DNA of 64,000 bases from Flavobacterium ginsengisoli. Lineage in GTDB: Bacteria; Bacteroidota; Bacteroidia; Flavobacteriales; Flavobacteriaceae. Of this stretch, positions 9,808 through 20,147 are shown one piece after another. The DNA lies in the NCBI RefSeq assembly GCF_029625315.1, contig NZ_CP121110.1, positions 3,915,001-3,979,000 of the forward strand, read 5' to 3'. Under the pieces are notes generated by a model. The model did no database searches. It saw nothing but the letters and a program-made list of their open reading frames with translations, and had not been told where the DNA came from. A program made the position numbers and the translations under genes. Position 1 is the first letter of the stretch. The number at the start of each line of letters is the position of its first letter.

Positions 9808-11028
9808 TTATAAATTACCAATACTGTCCAACTCTCTTTTCAAAGGCTCAATCTGAGTCATGAAACGAGTTCTGTCGTTTCCTGTTAAAGATTCTCCAGT
9901 TGGAAGATTCAATCGAAGCGCATCGACTTGAACACCGTTTTTCCAAAAACGATAACAAACATGCGGACCAGAAGCTAGACCTGTACTTCCTACCAAACCA
10001 ATTGTCTGTCCTTGAGTAACGCGCTGTCCACGGCGAACTAAGATTTTAGACATGTGTAAATATTGAGTAGAGTAGGTTCCGTTATGTTTTACTTTGACAA
10101 AGTTTCCGTTTCCTGCCGTATATCCAGTTGTTTCTACAACTCCAGATGCTGTTGTAGAAATTGGTGTTCCGGTTGGGGCAGCGTAATCGGTTCCTTTGTG
10201 TGCTTTCCAAGTATGCTGAACTGGATGAAATCTGTTCATTGTAAATCTTGAAGTGATTCTGCTGAATTTGATCGGAGTTTTTAGAAAGAAGTTTTTAAGG
10301 GTTCTTCCTTGATCGTCATAATATTCAATTTTTCCAGAAGTAGTATCTCTTTCAAAAGGAAAGGCATAAACGATTTTACCTTTATATTCAAAAAATGCCG
10401 CTTCAAGATCTTCAACTCCGTCGTACGTTTTTCCGTTAATGAATCGTTCGGTAAAAATTAATCCGTATCGATCTCCTTTTTTAAGCTTAAAGAAGTCAAT
10501 AGACCAAGAAAAAACTTTTGTTATTCGACTTGCCAAAGCAGTTTCGACACTTTCGTTTCCTAAAGTTTCAGACAATGAACTTTTAAGAACGCCACCGATC
10601 ATTTTTCTTTTTAAAGTAACGGGTTTTATTTTTTTGTATGCTTTTGCAATGCTATCTCTTAAGTCGATAACATAATAACTTAATGCGTCTGGCTGATAAA
10701 CAAAAACTTGAAGATTATTTGTTTTGTTTTTAGAGCGAAGTAAAGTAAAAGGTTTGCCGTAACGGATGCTTCTCACATTGAACGAATCTTTTACCTGTTC
10801 AACAATATCATGAACTTTTTTGTCTCCAATATTTTGGCTCTGAAGTATTGATCCAAAAGAGTCTCCTTTTGAAATAGTATCATTAACAACATTAAAATCT
10901 GCGTAATTAAAACCGAATTCTATTTTTTTGGTTGCTGGTTTAGTAATTTTGGTTTCTACTTTTTCTTCTGCTTTTTTACATGAAAAAATAGAAAACAAGA
11001 CAATTAAAATTACGACTGCTTTTTTCAA
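9808..11028 (-). CDS. M23 family (LytM-type) peptidoglycan endopeptidase lipoprotein
   Basis: A 406-residue lipoprotein (lipobox ending at C17, SIFSCKK) with an N-terminal helical and beta region and a C-terminal LytM domain. By comparison with LytM, the metal-site H277 and D281 (HKGTD), the catalytic H325 (YLHMS) and H356 (GPHVCYRFW) are present. Position 358, normally the third zinc ligand of the HxH motif, is Cys. I recall this as a common variant in Bacteroidota and cannot check it here. Relatives cut peptide cross-links in the periplasm during growth or division. Confidence 0.85.
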   Translation of the reverse strand: MKKAVVILIVLFSIFSCKKAEEKVETKITKPATKKIEFGFNYADFNVVNDTISKGDSFGSILQSQNIGDKKVHDIVEQVKDSFNVRSIRYGKPFTLLRSKNKTNNLQVFVYQPDALSYYVIDLRDSIAKAYKKIKPVTLKRKMIGGVLKSSLSETLGNESVETALASRITKVFSWSIDFFKLKKGDRYGLIFTERFINGKTYDGVEDLEAAFFEYKGKIVYAFPFERDTTSGKIEYYDDQGRTLKNFFLKTPIKFSRITSRFTMNRFHPVQHTWKAHKGTDYAAPTGTPISTTASGVVETTGYTAGNGNFVKVKHNGTYSTQYLHMSKILVRRGQRVTQGQTIGLVGSTGLASGPHVCYRFWKNGVQVDALRLNLPTGESLTGNDRTRFMTQIEPLKRELDSIGNL

Positions 11029-11053
11029 ACTTTATAAATTTTTTGTGGTGAAA

Positions 11054-11994
11054 TTAGGCTTCAGTTTCATTTCCCCAATTGGACAATTCTTCTTCGGTCC
11101 ACAATTTAGGAAAAAAGATGCGTCTTTGGTATTTTGGATGCATATATTTTTGCCAGTCACTTCCTCCTGTCGCTTCTCCATTGCCTTTTCCGCTTTCTAA
11201 AATATATTTTCTGGCAGTATTAAGGTGTTGCATTACCCAGGTAATATTTACCGTTTTGTCATAATGGCGCATAGCATCAATCAACGATGCATTTTGTTGA
11301 TCTTCAAGAGGTAATTGGATGAATTTTTGCCAAAGGTTTTTTGTTTTAAATGAAGCCATTTGTCTTAAAAATGGTTCTTTGTACTTCTTTTCAAACTCAT
11401 TAAGTAAATATGATTTTTCGCCAGTATGATAGTCTTTCCCAGCAGCTTGCCAATAAAGATGTTCAAAGCTAGTTTCTAAGTCGGTGTTTTCGTCAAAATT
11501 TGCTTTATATCTGCGATCTGTTAAATTGATAACGTCGGTCGATGCAAATTCGATCATTCTATATTGTGCGCTCTGAAAACCACTAGCTGGAGTAAGCGTA
11601 TTTCTGAATTTCATGTATTGATCTACTTCCATACCATTTTCCATGATGCTGAAAGAGTTGGTAAGCATGTCAAAATATCTTGTGATTCGTGATAATCTTT
11701 CGCTGAAAAATCTACTTGAATGTTTTCTGTTTCAGCAATCTGATCAATTTCCCACAGAATCATTTTAAAGATTAATTCGTTTACCTGATGGTACATGATA
11801 AAAACCATTTCGTCAGGAAGTGTGGTGCGCTGAATTTGTAAATTTAATAGGGCATCGGTTTGAATGTAATCCCAGTAAGTAATTGGTTTGGCCCAAAGCA
11901 ATCCTTCTAACTGAACATCAGTTTTTTGATTTATGGCTTGAAATTTTAGGTCAATTTCTTTTAAAATTGCTTCAGAATGATCTGTAGGGTTCAT
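11054..11994 (-). CDS. kynA: Tryptophan 2,3-dioxygenase, frame break
   Basis: This haem enzyme opens the tryptophan indole ring, giving N-formylkynurenine, the first step of the kynurenine pathway. Family motifs are clear: YIQTDALLNLQ and MYHQVNELIFKMILWEI in the first part, then KFRNTLTPASGFQSAQYR and GGSDWQKYMHP in the second. The two parts are in different frames. Adding one base to the A run at 11706-11710 (T on the gene strand) gives a continuous ERLSRITRYFDMLTNSF. Its ATG overlaps the stop of the DUF3108 gene in TAATG, so translation is probably coupled. No kynurenine hydrolase is in the window. Confidence 0.9.
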
Positions 11995-12764
11995 TATTTT
12001 TTTGCTTTAAGTGGACTTTTCAATCCTTTATATTCATCAAGATCAGCCTTAAGAGATCCTACAGCTAAATCTGCTTTAATTCTAATTGGAACTTTATTTA
12101 CATCGTCTGTGATCCAGAGTGTTAAGCTCTCTTTTTCTTTAAATACTCTACCTGTCTGTACCAATGGCTTAAAAACCATCGTAGAAACGGTACCAAATTT
12201 AGTCGTAATATCTTGACGACCTACATATTTTAACTTAAATTTTGTGATTTCATCATCAAAAAACATATCGATTGTGATGGCTTCTCCAGATTTGAGTTTG
12301 TCGATATTTGGGTGATTCCTCAAAAAGTAAAAAGCCGATACAATATCTTGTACTTCTTCTGAAACCATTATGGTTTTTTCTGATTTTCGTTTATAGTCTT
12401 TTACTAAAACTTTGTTTTCATTTTGATTAAAAAAACCTTCTTGATTTTTGGTATAACCGCCTTCGTCAATTTTTCTAACATAACGATATGGTTTTCCTGT
12501 CTCTTTGTCAAAATAGCTTTCGTATAAATCTTCTACTTTAAAGAAAAATTTAGACATTCCAGTTGTGTAACCTTTTCCGACAGAGTGATATACCTTTTTG
12601 TTGTTAATTGTGGCATCTTTGACTTCAAGTGTTGCATAACCGGCGTTTACAATTCCGTAATGTATTCTAAATTTGAAATATTCTCCAGTATCGAAAGCAT
12701 CTTCTTTTTGAGGCGCGAATGAGAGTATCGTTAGTGCTAATATAGTGAGAATGAACTTTTTCAT
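11994..12764 (-). CDS. DUF3108 domain-containing exported protein
   Basis: A protein of about 256 residues with a signal peptide (MKKFILTILALTILSFA). Its body matches the DUF3108 pattern: FKFRIHYGIVNAGYATLEV near the start, a SAFYFLRN segment in the middle, and LWITDDVNKVPIRIKADLAVGSLKADL at the end. The function is unknown; the fold is thought to be a periplasmic or outer-membrane-facing beta structure. I chose the start at 12764 because the upstream 27 residues lack family similarity. Its stop overlaps the kynA start. Confidence 0.85.
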   Translation of the reverse strand: MKKFILTILALTILSFAPQKEDAFDTGEYFKFRIHYGIVNAGYATLEVKDATINNKKVYHSVGKGYTTGMSKFFFKVEDLYESYFDKETGKPYRYVRKIDEGGYTKNQEGFFNQNENKVLVKDYKRKSEKTIMVSEEVQDIVSAFYFLRNHPNIDKLKSGEAITIDMFFDDEITKFKLKYVGRQDITTKFGTVSTMVFKPLVQTGRVFKEKESLTLWITDDVNKVPIRIKADLAVGSLKADLDEYKGLKSPLKAKK

Positions 12765-12830
12765 AGTATAATCTTTACGTTTATTATAAAGGTAGACAAA
12801 TGCAAAATCTATTCCAAATGTACCAAAACA

Positions 12831-12862
12831 AAAAAACTCAGTCAAAGATGACTGAGTTTTTA
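12831..12862 (-). terminator. Intrinsic terminator
   Basis: The stem CTCAGTCA / TGACTGAG with loop AAGA is flanked by A and T runs. On the minus strand it would end either read-through from the HPPD gene or the small transcript proposed at 12831-12937. Confidence 0.8.
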
Positions 12863-12937
12863 TGCTATTAACTAACCAAAAAACTATAAATTATGAAATT
12901 TATATCAATTCGGAAGGAAACCACCCCTTCCTGATTT
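12831..12937 (-). ncRNA. Candidate small RNA with own promoter and terminator
   Basis: On the minus strand a perfect flavobacterial -7 box TATCTTTG (12944-12951) is followed within about 10 bases by a predicted start. A GGAAGG / CCTTCC hairpin (12912-12931) comes next, then an AT-rich linker, then the intrinsic terminator. The resulting transcript would be about 105 bases and holds no convincing reading frame. It sits between the HPPD and DUF3108 genes. It could instead be the long 5' leader of DUF3108 with premature termination. No RNA family match can be made without a covariance search. Confidence 0.45.
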
Positions 12938-12943
12938 GCGGTG

Positions 12944-12951
12944 CAAAGATA
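12944..12951 (-). promoter_or_regulatory. Flavobacterial -7 promoter element
   Basis: TATCTTTG on the minus strand matches TANNTTTG exactly. It lies about 108 bases downstream of the HPPD stop and drives transcription toward the candidate small RNA and the DUF3108-kynA pair. Confidence 0.6.
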
Positions 12952-13060
12952 GATAGAAAGTTCAAAAATAAAATAGCAAAAGTCAAGTTTAACATAACAT
13001 TTGCAAAAAAAGCATCGTTTTTTGGAGAATTATGCGGTTTTCTATATGAAAATTAACATT

Positions 13061-14222
13061 TTATAGCGTTCCTCTCAATTCTTGCTCTCTTTCGATAGAC
13101 TCAAAAAGGGCTTTAAAGTTACCTGCACCGAATCCTTTTGCACCCATTCTTTGAATAATTTCGAAGAAAAGCGTCGGTCTGTCTTGAACAGGCTTCGTAA
13201 AAATCTGTAATAAGTATCCGTCTTCATCGGCATCAACCATGATCGCTAATTTTTCGATTTCGTTCAAATCTTCTTTCATCATATCCATATGAACACCTAA
13301 TCTTTCAGGAATTGCTTCATAATAAGCATGAGGAGGAGCAGATAAAAATTCAACGCCGCGCGCTCTTAGCTGTGAGACAGTTTTAATAATGTCATCTGTT
13401 GCAATAGCAATATGTTGAATTCCAGGTCCGCCGTAAAAATCTAAATATTCTTCAATCTGAGATTTTTTCTTTCCTTCGGCTGGTTCGTTGATTGGAAATT
13501 TAATTCTTCCGTTTCCGTTAGACATTACCTTACTCATCAAAGCAGAATATTCTGTAGTAATTTGTTTGTCGTCAAAAGATAAGAAATTCACGAATCCCAT
13601 AACTTCCTCGTAGAATTTTACCCAAGTATTCATTTCATTCCATCCTACATTTCCAACCATGTGGTCGATATATTTTAAACCAGTTGATTCTGGGTTAAAA
13701 TCAGATTTCCATTCTTTGTAACCTGGTAAGAAAACACCATTATAGTTTTTTCTTTCTACAAAAATGTGAACCGTTTCTCCGTAAGTGTAAATTCCAGAAC
13801 GAACTACCTGACCAAATTCATCTTCTTCAACAGTTGGTTCCATAAAAGAACGAGCGCCACGTTTCATAGTTTCTTCGTAAGATTTTGTCGCATCTTCAAC
13901 CCAAAGTCTTGCAACTTTTACTCCGTCACCGTGTTTTTTCAAATGTTCGTTAATTGGAGAATCAGCTGTTAAAGGCGTTGTCAAAACAATTCTGATTTTA
14001 TCTTGCTTTAAAACATAAGATGCTCTGTCTTTTACTCCAGTTTCTAATCCGGCATAAGCTAATGACTGATATCCAAATGCAGATTTATAGTAATGTGCTC
14101 GCTTGTTTTGCATTTCCCACATAAAATTCTACATAATCTGTTCCTAATAATGGAAGGAAATCTTGTGCTCCTTCAAATATTTTTTCTAATCCGTATTCTA
14201 CTGATTTAACTTCTTTTGACAT
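13061..14222 (-). CDS. hppD: 4-hydroxyphenylpyruvate dioxygenase, frame break
   Basis: An Fe(II) enzyme of tyrosine degradation that turns 4-hydroxyphenylpyruvate into homogentisate. It shows two vicinal-oxygen-chelate halves. The C-terminal half carries the metal ligands in DHMVGNVG, GIQHIAIATDDI and the final FFEIIQRMGAKGFGAGNFKALFESIE signature. The start at 14222 (MSKEVKSVEYGLEK) precedes a break at 14096-14102, where the gene strand reads GCGAGCA. With GCAGCA the protein reads VGNAKQAAHYYKSAFGYQS, a standard HPPD sequence. It lies next to the homogentisate dioxygenase gene, the next pathway step. Confidence 0.93.
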
Positions 14223-14439
14223 GATGTTTATTTGTTTAATCGGTTAATCGTTTAATTGATTTTTCCGAATGTTGTGTTTAGATTTTTTTTTAACGCAAAG
14301 GGCGCAAAGATTTTTTAAGTTATATTTTGTAAAATCGCTAAGAACGCAAAGCTTTGTGAACTCGTTTGAGTAAAACGTCATTAATCTTTGTGAACTTTGC
14401 GAAAAATCCTTTGTGAACTTTGCGGTTAAACTCGATTAG
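14223..14439. repeat. Intergenic repeats with GCAAAG / CTTTGCG units
   Basis: Between the homogentisate dioxygenase and HPPD genes the DNA carries repeated short units: AACGCAAAGGGCGCAAAG, AACGCAAAG, and TTTGTGAACTTTGCG twice (14390-14400 and 14411-14424 areas). A TTTAATCGGTTAATCGTTTAAT tract lies beside them. These AT-rich inverted and direct units look like dispersed flavobacterial intergenic repeats. No gene is visible. Confidence 0.6.
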
Positions 14440-15598
14440 TTACTCCATCCAAGATTTATAATATTTCCCGTCATCCAGACCCATAGCTTCTTCAGTAACC
14501 ATTAATGGACGGAAAGTATCCACCATAACGGCTAATTCTTGAGTTTCTTTGTGACCAATGCTTGCGTTCCATTGCGCCCGGTGCTGGCCCGTGCGGAATT
14601 CCTTTTGGGTGTAAAGTGATGTGACCTTGTTCAATATTATTACGGCTCATAAAATCGCCATCAACATAATATAGTACTTCGTCAGAATCTATATTACTAT
14701 GATTGTATGGTGCCGGAATAGCTTTTGGGTGATAATCGTAAAGTCTAGGGCAGAATGAACAAACTACAAAAGCAGCTGTTTCAAAAGTTTGATGCACTGG
14801 TGGCGGTTGGTGAACACGCCCAGTTATAGGTTCGAAATTATGAATTGAAAATCCGTAAGGGAAATTGTATCCGTCCCAACCAACAACGTCAAACGGATGT
14901 GTGGCATAAACCACTTCATGAATCATTCCTTCTTTTTTGATTTTGATTAGAAAATCGCCTTTTTCGTCATGCGTTTCCAATTCATTTGGCAGAATAAAAT
15001 CACGCTCGCAAAATGGAGAATGTTCTAAATGCTGACCTGACTGATTTTTATAACGTTTTGGAGTATAAAAAGGAGAATAAGATTCTACGTAAAATAGTCG
15101 GTTATCTTCCGTTTCGAAATCGATCTGATAAATAATACCACGTGGAATAATTAAGTAATCGCCATATTCAAACGGAATATTTCCTAACATGGTTCTTAAT
15201 TTTCCTTTTCCTCTGTGAATGAAAAGCATTTCATCGGCATCGGCATTTTTGTAGAAATAATTTCGAAGCGATTCTTTCGGCGCTGCCAAACCAATAATGC
15301 AGTCTTTATTGACTAACATTGCTTTTCGGCTGTCTAGAAAATCATTTTCAGGTTTTAATTCAAAACCTTTAAAAAGAAGTGATTTTATATTTTTTCCGAT
15401 TGCAATTTTAGGTTCAACCGAATAAGAGTTTAAAATTTCTTTAACCTGTGTTGGTCTGTGTACATGATATGATAGCGACGAATGTCCGTGGAAACCTTCG
15501 GTTCCAAACAATTGTTCGTAGTAAAAACCGCCATTTGGTTTTTCAAATTGGGTGTGTCGCTTTTGAGGAAAATCCCCAAGTTTATGATATAGTGGCAT
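14440..15598 (-). CDS. hmgA: Homogentisate 1,2-dioxygenase, frame break
   Basis: A cupin-type Fe(II) dioxygenase of about 386 residues. It opens the homogentisate ring to maleylacetoacetate, directly after the HPPD step encoded next door. Characteristic segments are FGTEGFHGHSSLSYHVHRP near the start, a HRGKGKLRTMLGNIPFEYGDYLIIPRG cupin strand, and the metal region DEVLYYVDGDFMSR then HPKGIPHGPAPGAMER. The frame breaks at 14560-14566 (GCAAGCA on the gene strand). Reading GCAGCA gives MERSIGHKETQELAVMVDTF through to KYYKSWME. The other pathway enzymes (fumarylacetoacetase, isomerase) are not in the window. Confidence 0.93.
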
Positions 15599-15917
15599 GG
15601 CTTTTTCAATTAGATAATTAGTAAATTAGATAATTCGAAAATTTGAATTGCAGAGATAATAACCAGTTCAATTTTTGCAATTGACTGATTATTTCAATTC
15701 GATAGAGCCATTACTCAGGATTTCTCTTGATGAGGAATTGAAGATACTCTAATAAACCTGTCCAATTTGTTTTCATTATAACAAATGTCGTAATTTTTTT
15801 CGAAGTAAAAATAAAAATTATATTATTTATAACTATAAAATAACTTAGTTTTTTTGATATAATTTTTATGATGTAAAAAAAAAGGCAGAATTTATTGAAG
15901 TATTCTCGGTTATCGTA
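15599..15917. other. Intergenic region upstream of homogentisate dioxygenase
   Basis: This 319-base stretch is AT-rich and has no believable reading frame. It should contain the promoter for the homogentisate dioxygenase gene, but I find no exact TANNTTTG on that strand. Several ATTAGATAATTAGTAAATTAGATAATT-like direct repeats lie near 15608-15636. Confidence 0.5.
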
Positions 15918-18212
15918 CTAAAATTGAAACCCGATACTAAACCATGTATAACTTTTTGACATTTCTGGAGACCAAGATTGTTTTACTTCTATAGGACCAA
16001 TAATGGTTTCTAGACCGTAACCAACTGCGTATCCTGTGTATTTTGGCATAGAAACCCAATCTACAGAAGAAAAAATATCATCTCCTAAGTTGGCAAAATT
16101 AGCAGATAAATTGATGTGATTTTTTTTGAAGATTTCATAATCAATATTAATATCCGTTTTAATATAGCTGTTGCCGGCAATACTTAGAAAATCGTATCCG
16201 TAGAAATAATTGAAATTGTTTATTTTGTTGTAGCCATAACCTCCAAATATAAAGTCAAAAAACGGAACGCTATCGCTACCAATATTAAATCCAGCATCGA
16301 ATCCAAATTTTATGGTTGCTTTTCTAAATAGTGGTCTAGCAATTGCTACTTCGGCTTTTGCAATCGAAAAAGGTTTAAATTGCTTCGTATAATCTGATGA
16401 TGCCATATAAGTTTGCAAATCTGTAGAAAAATATAATCCAGAACTTGGGTAATATTTTTCGTCTAGCGAATCGTATTTTAGATAAGCAAAGGCGCTAACA
16501 TAATTGCTTTTTTCAATTGTGTTATCTTCATTTGTAAGTGTTGGTGAGTTAATTTTTAGATACTTATATTCTAAACCACCACCCATTAAAAACTTCTGTA
16601 CAAAAATAGTCTGGAAATAAGCCTGATTGGTAATATCCATGAAGTCAACATTAATAAGGTTGACATTTGGAGTCTCTTTAAGAACGCTACTCAAACTCGT
16701 AGTCACATTTCGATTAAATTGATTTAATCTAGAACGGAAACCAAAACTGATATTAAAACCATTTTCGACATAATAATTAAAATCGTATCTGAAATTATCG
16801 CCTAAAATGATATCAAGAGAAGTAACATCATTTTTTAAAAAAGTCTTTTTATGGGTTAGATTTAATAAAACGGCACTTTTGTATAGACCATCATAATGAA
16901 GCCCAAGTTTTAGATAAGTTTGAGTTGGGTTTTCCTTTAAAACCAAATCAAGATCGTCTTTATCTCCATTTGGCTGAAGACAATAGGAGATTGTGCTAAA
17001 GTTTTGTGTCGCATTCAAGTTGTTTATTCCTGTTTTAAGACCATCGTAAGTTATGGTGCTTTCAGGTTTGAAACGAAGTTTACCGCGAATATATTCTTTA
17101 GTATAATTTTCTAATTTATCTGTATTTATTTTTTGAATATGAAGTGTATCAGTTGCAACTTTCAGTTTTGGTTTTTTATAAAAGTTATTTTCATCGCTTA
17201 ATGCCTTGATTTTTTCGTAAACGGCAAAAGCCGCTTCTTCTCCTTTTCTGATGATTTCTTCTCCTCGGTCAAACGAAATAACACCAAAATCACGAATATC
17301 GGGTCTGATATAAATATCGGTGTCTTTTATTTTGCTTTTCATTTTGTCAATAGACTGTAGATTGGTAATCTGAACTAAGATTCTGGTCGCATTTTTCAGA
17401 TTTTTTCTTTTCAGCAAATCATCCTGAACATCAACGCCAATAATAATATCGGCGCCAAGTTTTCGAACTTCTTGAATAGGATAATTATTTACAACTCCTC
17501 CATCAACCAACAAATTTCCGTCAATTTCAACTGGCGTAAATAAGGAAGGAAAAGCCGAACTAGCCATCATGGCCTGAACGAGATTTCCTTTATTTAATAA
17601 AACTTCTTCACCTGTTTCGATATTCGTTCCAATACATAAAAAAGGAGTCGGCAGTTGATTAAAATCGCGAACATGACGCACGTTTCTAGTTAAACTGCTC
17701 AATAAATTGTAATTGTACATTCCTTTTGAAAGTGCTTCTGGAATGCCGACTCTAAAATTACTGAATGGCAAAACAACAGCATACAATTCGTCATTCTTCT
17801 TACCGTAAAAATTCTTAGAAGAACGCGGAATATAGTCGTTTATTAATTCGTCAAAATTGGTTTGTTTGAAAATAGAGTCGATTTGAGAAGCGTTGTAACC
17901 AGAAGCATAAAGCCCGCCAATTACAGATCCCATACTGGTTCCGCCAATATAATCAATTTTGATTCCAGCTTCTTCCAAAACTTTCAAAACTCCAATATGC
18001 GCAAAACCTTTGGCGCCACCACCACTTAAAACCAATCCTATTTTGGGTCTTTTGACACTGTCTTTTTTTATTTCTTGAGAAAATGATTTTGACGAAAAGA
18101 AAAATGCCGTTAAAAAAACGAATATAAATACGCGCCAAGAAACTCTTTTTTCGAATTTAGTTAAAATTCCTTTTGACCAAATATTTGAAATGTATAATTG
18201 GGATGGACGCAT
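15918..18212 (-). CDS. Patatin-like phospholipase with C-terminal outer-membrane barrel
   Basis: An exported protein of about 764 residues. A signal sequence (residues 1-46, ending SKSFSQ) is followed by a patatin domain with oxyanion loop SGGGAKG (63-69), nucleophile GTSMG (Ser 93) and catalytic Asp in VDGGVVNNYP. A linker resembling a POTRA domain then leads to a Bam/Omp85-type beta-barrel ending in WFSIGFQF. This is the PlpD-like layout, with the lipase held at the outer membrane. I chose the start at 18212, which lies 7 bases after the corrected uvrC stop, so the two genes form an operon. Confidence 0.88.
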   Translation of the reverse strand: MRPSQLYISNIWSKGILTKFEKRVSWRVFIFVFLTAFFFSSKSFSQEIKKDSVKRPKIGLVLSGGGAKGFAHIGVLKVLEEAGIKIDYIGGTSMGSVIGGLYASGYNASQIDSIFKQTNFDELINDYIPRSSKNFYGKKNDELYAVVLPFSNFRVGIPEALSKGMYNYNLLSSLTRNVRHVRDFNQLPTPFLCIGTNIETGEEVLLNKGNLVQAMMASSAFPSLFTPVEIDGNLLVDGGVVNNYPIQEVRKLGADIIIGVDVQDDLLKRKNLKNATRILVQITNLQSIDKMKSKIKDTDIYIRPDIRDFGVISFDRGEEIIRKGEEAAFAVYEKIKALSDENNFYKKPKLKVATDTLHIQKINTDKLENYTKEYIRGKLRFKPESTITYDGLKTGINNLNATQNFSTISYCLQPNGDKDDLDLVLKENPTQTYLKLGLHYDGLYKSAVLLNLTHKKTFLKNDVTSLDIILGDNFRYDFNYYVENGFNISFGFRSRLNQFNRNVTTSLSSVLKETPNVNLINVDFMDITNQAYFQTIFVQKFLMGGGLEYKYLKINSPTLTNEDNTIEKSNYVSAFAYLKYDSLDEKYYPSSGLYFSTDLQTYMASSDYTKQFKPFSIAKAEVAIARPLFRKATIKFGFDAGFNIGSDSVPFFDFIFGGYGYNKINNFNYFYGYDFLSIAGNSYIKTDINIDYEIFKKNHINLSANFANLGDDIFSSVDWVSMPKYTGYAVGYGLETIIGPIEVKQSWSPEMSKSYTWFSIGFQF

Positions 18213-18219
18213 ATAATGT

Positions 18220-20057
18220 TTAGTTGGTTTTGTAAAAGTCGACAATTTTTTTTGCTTTGGAAGCACCTATAACTTCTGAAATTTCTTTTTCTGTAGCTAA
18301 TTTTAATCTTTTAACACTTTTGAAATGTTGTATTAATGCAAGCATGGTTTTTTCTCCAATTCCGGAATGCTTTCTACAGAAGAATTAAGTGCAGATTTGC
18401 TTCGTTTGTCTCTATGGAAAGTGATTCCAAATCGATGCGCCTCGTTTCTTAAATGCTGAATCACTTTTAAAGTTTCTGATTTTTTATCTAAATATAACGG
18501 AATCGAATCTCCAGGATAGAAAAGCTCTTCCAGACGTTTTGCAATTCCGATAATAGCAACTTTTCCTCTTAATCCTAAATCATCAATACTTTTTAATGCT
18601 TGCCGAAAGTTGCCCTTTTCCACCATCGATAATAATCAATTGCGGTAGAGGTTCGTTTTCATCCAACAATCTTTTGTAACGGCGGTACACGATTTCGGTC
18701 ATAGAAGCAAAATCGTTCGGTCCTTCAACCGTTTTGACATTAAAATGGCGATAATCTTTTTTACTTGGTTTTCCGTCTTTAAAAACTACACAAGCCGCAA
18801 CAGGATTTGTTCCTTGAATGTTTGAGTTATCAAAACATTCGATATGTCGAGGTTCAGAAGGAAGACGTAAATCTTTCTGCATCTGAGCCATAATTCTATT
18901 CACATGTCGATCGGGATCTACAATTTGCAACTGTTTCAATTGTTCGATTCGGTAGAATTTCGCATTTCGAATAGATAAATCTAGAATTTGCTTTTTGTCT
19001 CCAAGTTGCGGAACAGTTACTTTAATGTTTTCGCCCAAATCCATTTCAAAAGGAACAATAATTTCTTTAGATAATAATTGAAAACGCTCACGAAGTTCTA
19101 CAATGGCCAATTCTAATAATTCTTCATCACTTTCGTCTAGCTTTTTCTTCATTTCTAGAGTATGCGAACGAATAATTGAACCATGTGAAATCTGTAGAAA
19201 GTTGACATAAGTCGCACTTTCGTCAGAAATAATGGAGAAAACATCAATGTTGGTAATCTTCGGATTGATAATGGTAGATCTAGATTGATAGTTTTCTAGT
19301 ACTTCAATCTTTTCTTTTATTTTCTGCGCTTCTTCAAATTGTAAATTTTGCGCATAATTATTCATCAATTTCTTGAAATCCTTTAAACTTTCTTTGAAAT
19401 TTCCTTTCAGGATTTCGCGAATAGCATTGACTTGCCTTTGGTATTCTTCCAAAGGTTCCAAACCTTCGCAAGGGCCTTTACAATTGCCAATGTGATATTC
19501 CAAACAAACTTTAAATTTTCCTGAATTAATGTTTGATTGGCTCAAGTCATAATTGCAGGTTCTAAGCGGATACAATTCTTTAATAAGATCCAAAATAGTA
19601 TGTACTGTTTTGAAACTGGTATATGGGCCAAAATATTCAGAGCCATCTTTGACCATGTTTCGAGTTGAAAATATTCTCGAAAAAGGTTCTTTTTTAATAC
19701 AGATCCAAGGATATGTTTTGTCGTCACGAAGCAAAACATTGTATCTCGGTTGAAGTGTTTTAATTAAATTGTTTTCTAATAAAAGCGCATCGGTTTCGGT
19801 TGGAACTACAATGTGTTTTATGGTCACGATTTTTTTTACCAAAACATTCGTTTTGGCAGTATCGTGAATTTTATTGAAATAGGATGAAACCCTTTTTTTA
19901 AATTTTTGGCTTTTCCGACATACAAGATTTTCCCGTCTTTATCATAATATTGATACACGCCTGGGTTATCAGGCAAGGTTAAAATTTGAAGATCTAAGGT
20001 CGATTTTTGCATTCTATTGTATTTCTGAAGATGTTCGAGAAGCTTTTCAAAAACCAT
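18220..20057 (-). CDS. uvrC: Excinuclease ABC subunit C, three frame breaks
   Basis: The UvrC subunit of nucleotide excision repair, about 600 residues, makes the dual incisions. In order: GIY-YIG domain ([27 protein letters not shown]), Cys-rich loop, UVR motif, RNase H-like endonuclease with [21 protein letters not shown] and [11 protein letters not shown], and a C-terminal helix-hairpin-helix. Frame breaks occur at the T run 19893-19899, at GCAAGCA (gene strand) at 18597-18603, and at CCGG at 18361-18364, where CCGGG is expected. Repairing all three restores one protein ending KIVDFYKTN. The last part overlaps no other gene. Confidence 0.92.
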
Positions 20058-20147
20058 TCCGATTTCTAAAAGAAGCTTAACATTGAATTAGTTTCAAATT
20101 TACGAAATCAAAAGAATAATTTCTATATTTAGATTTTATAATTCTAC

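Noticed and set aside
12862..13056. 64-residue plus-strand frame in the HPPD-DUF3108 gap
   Set aside because: It runs through the terminator, hairpin and minus-strand promoter box, with no protein-like pattern.
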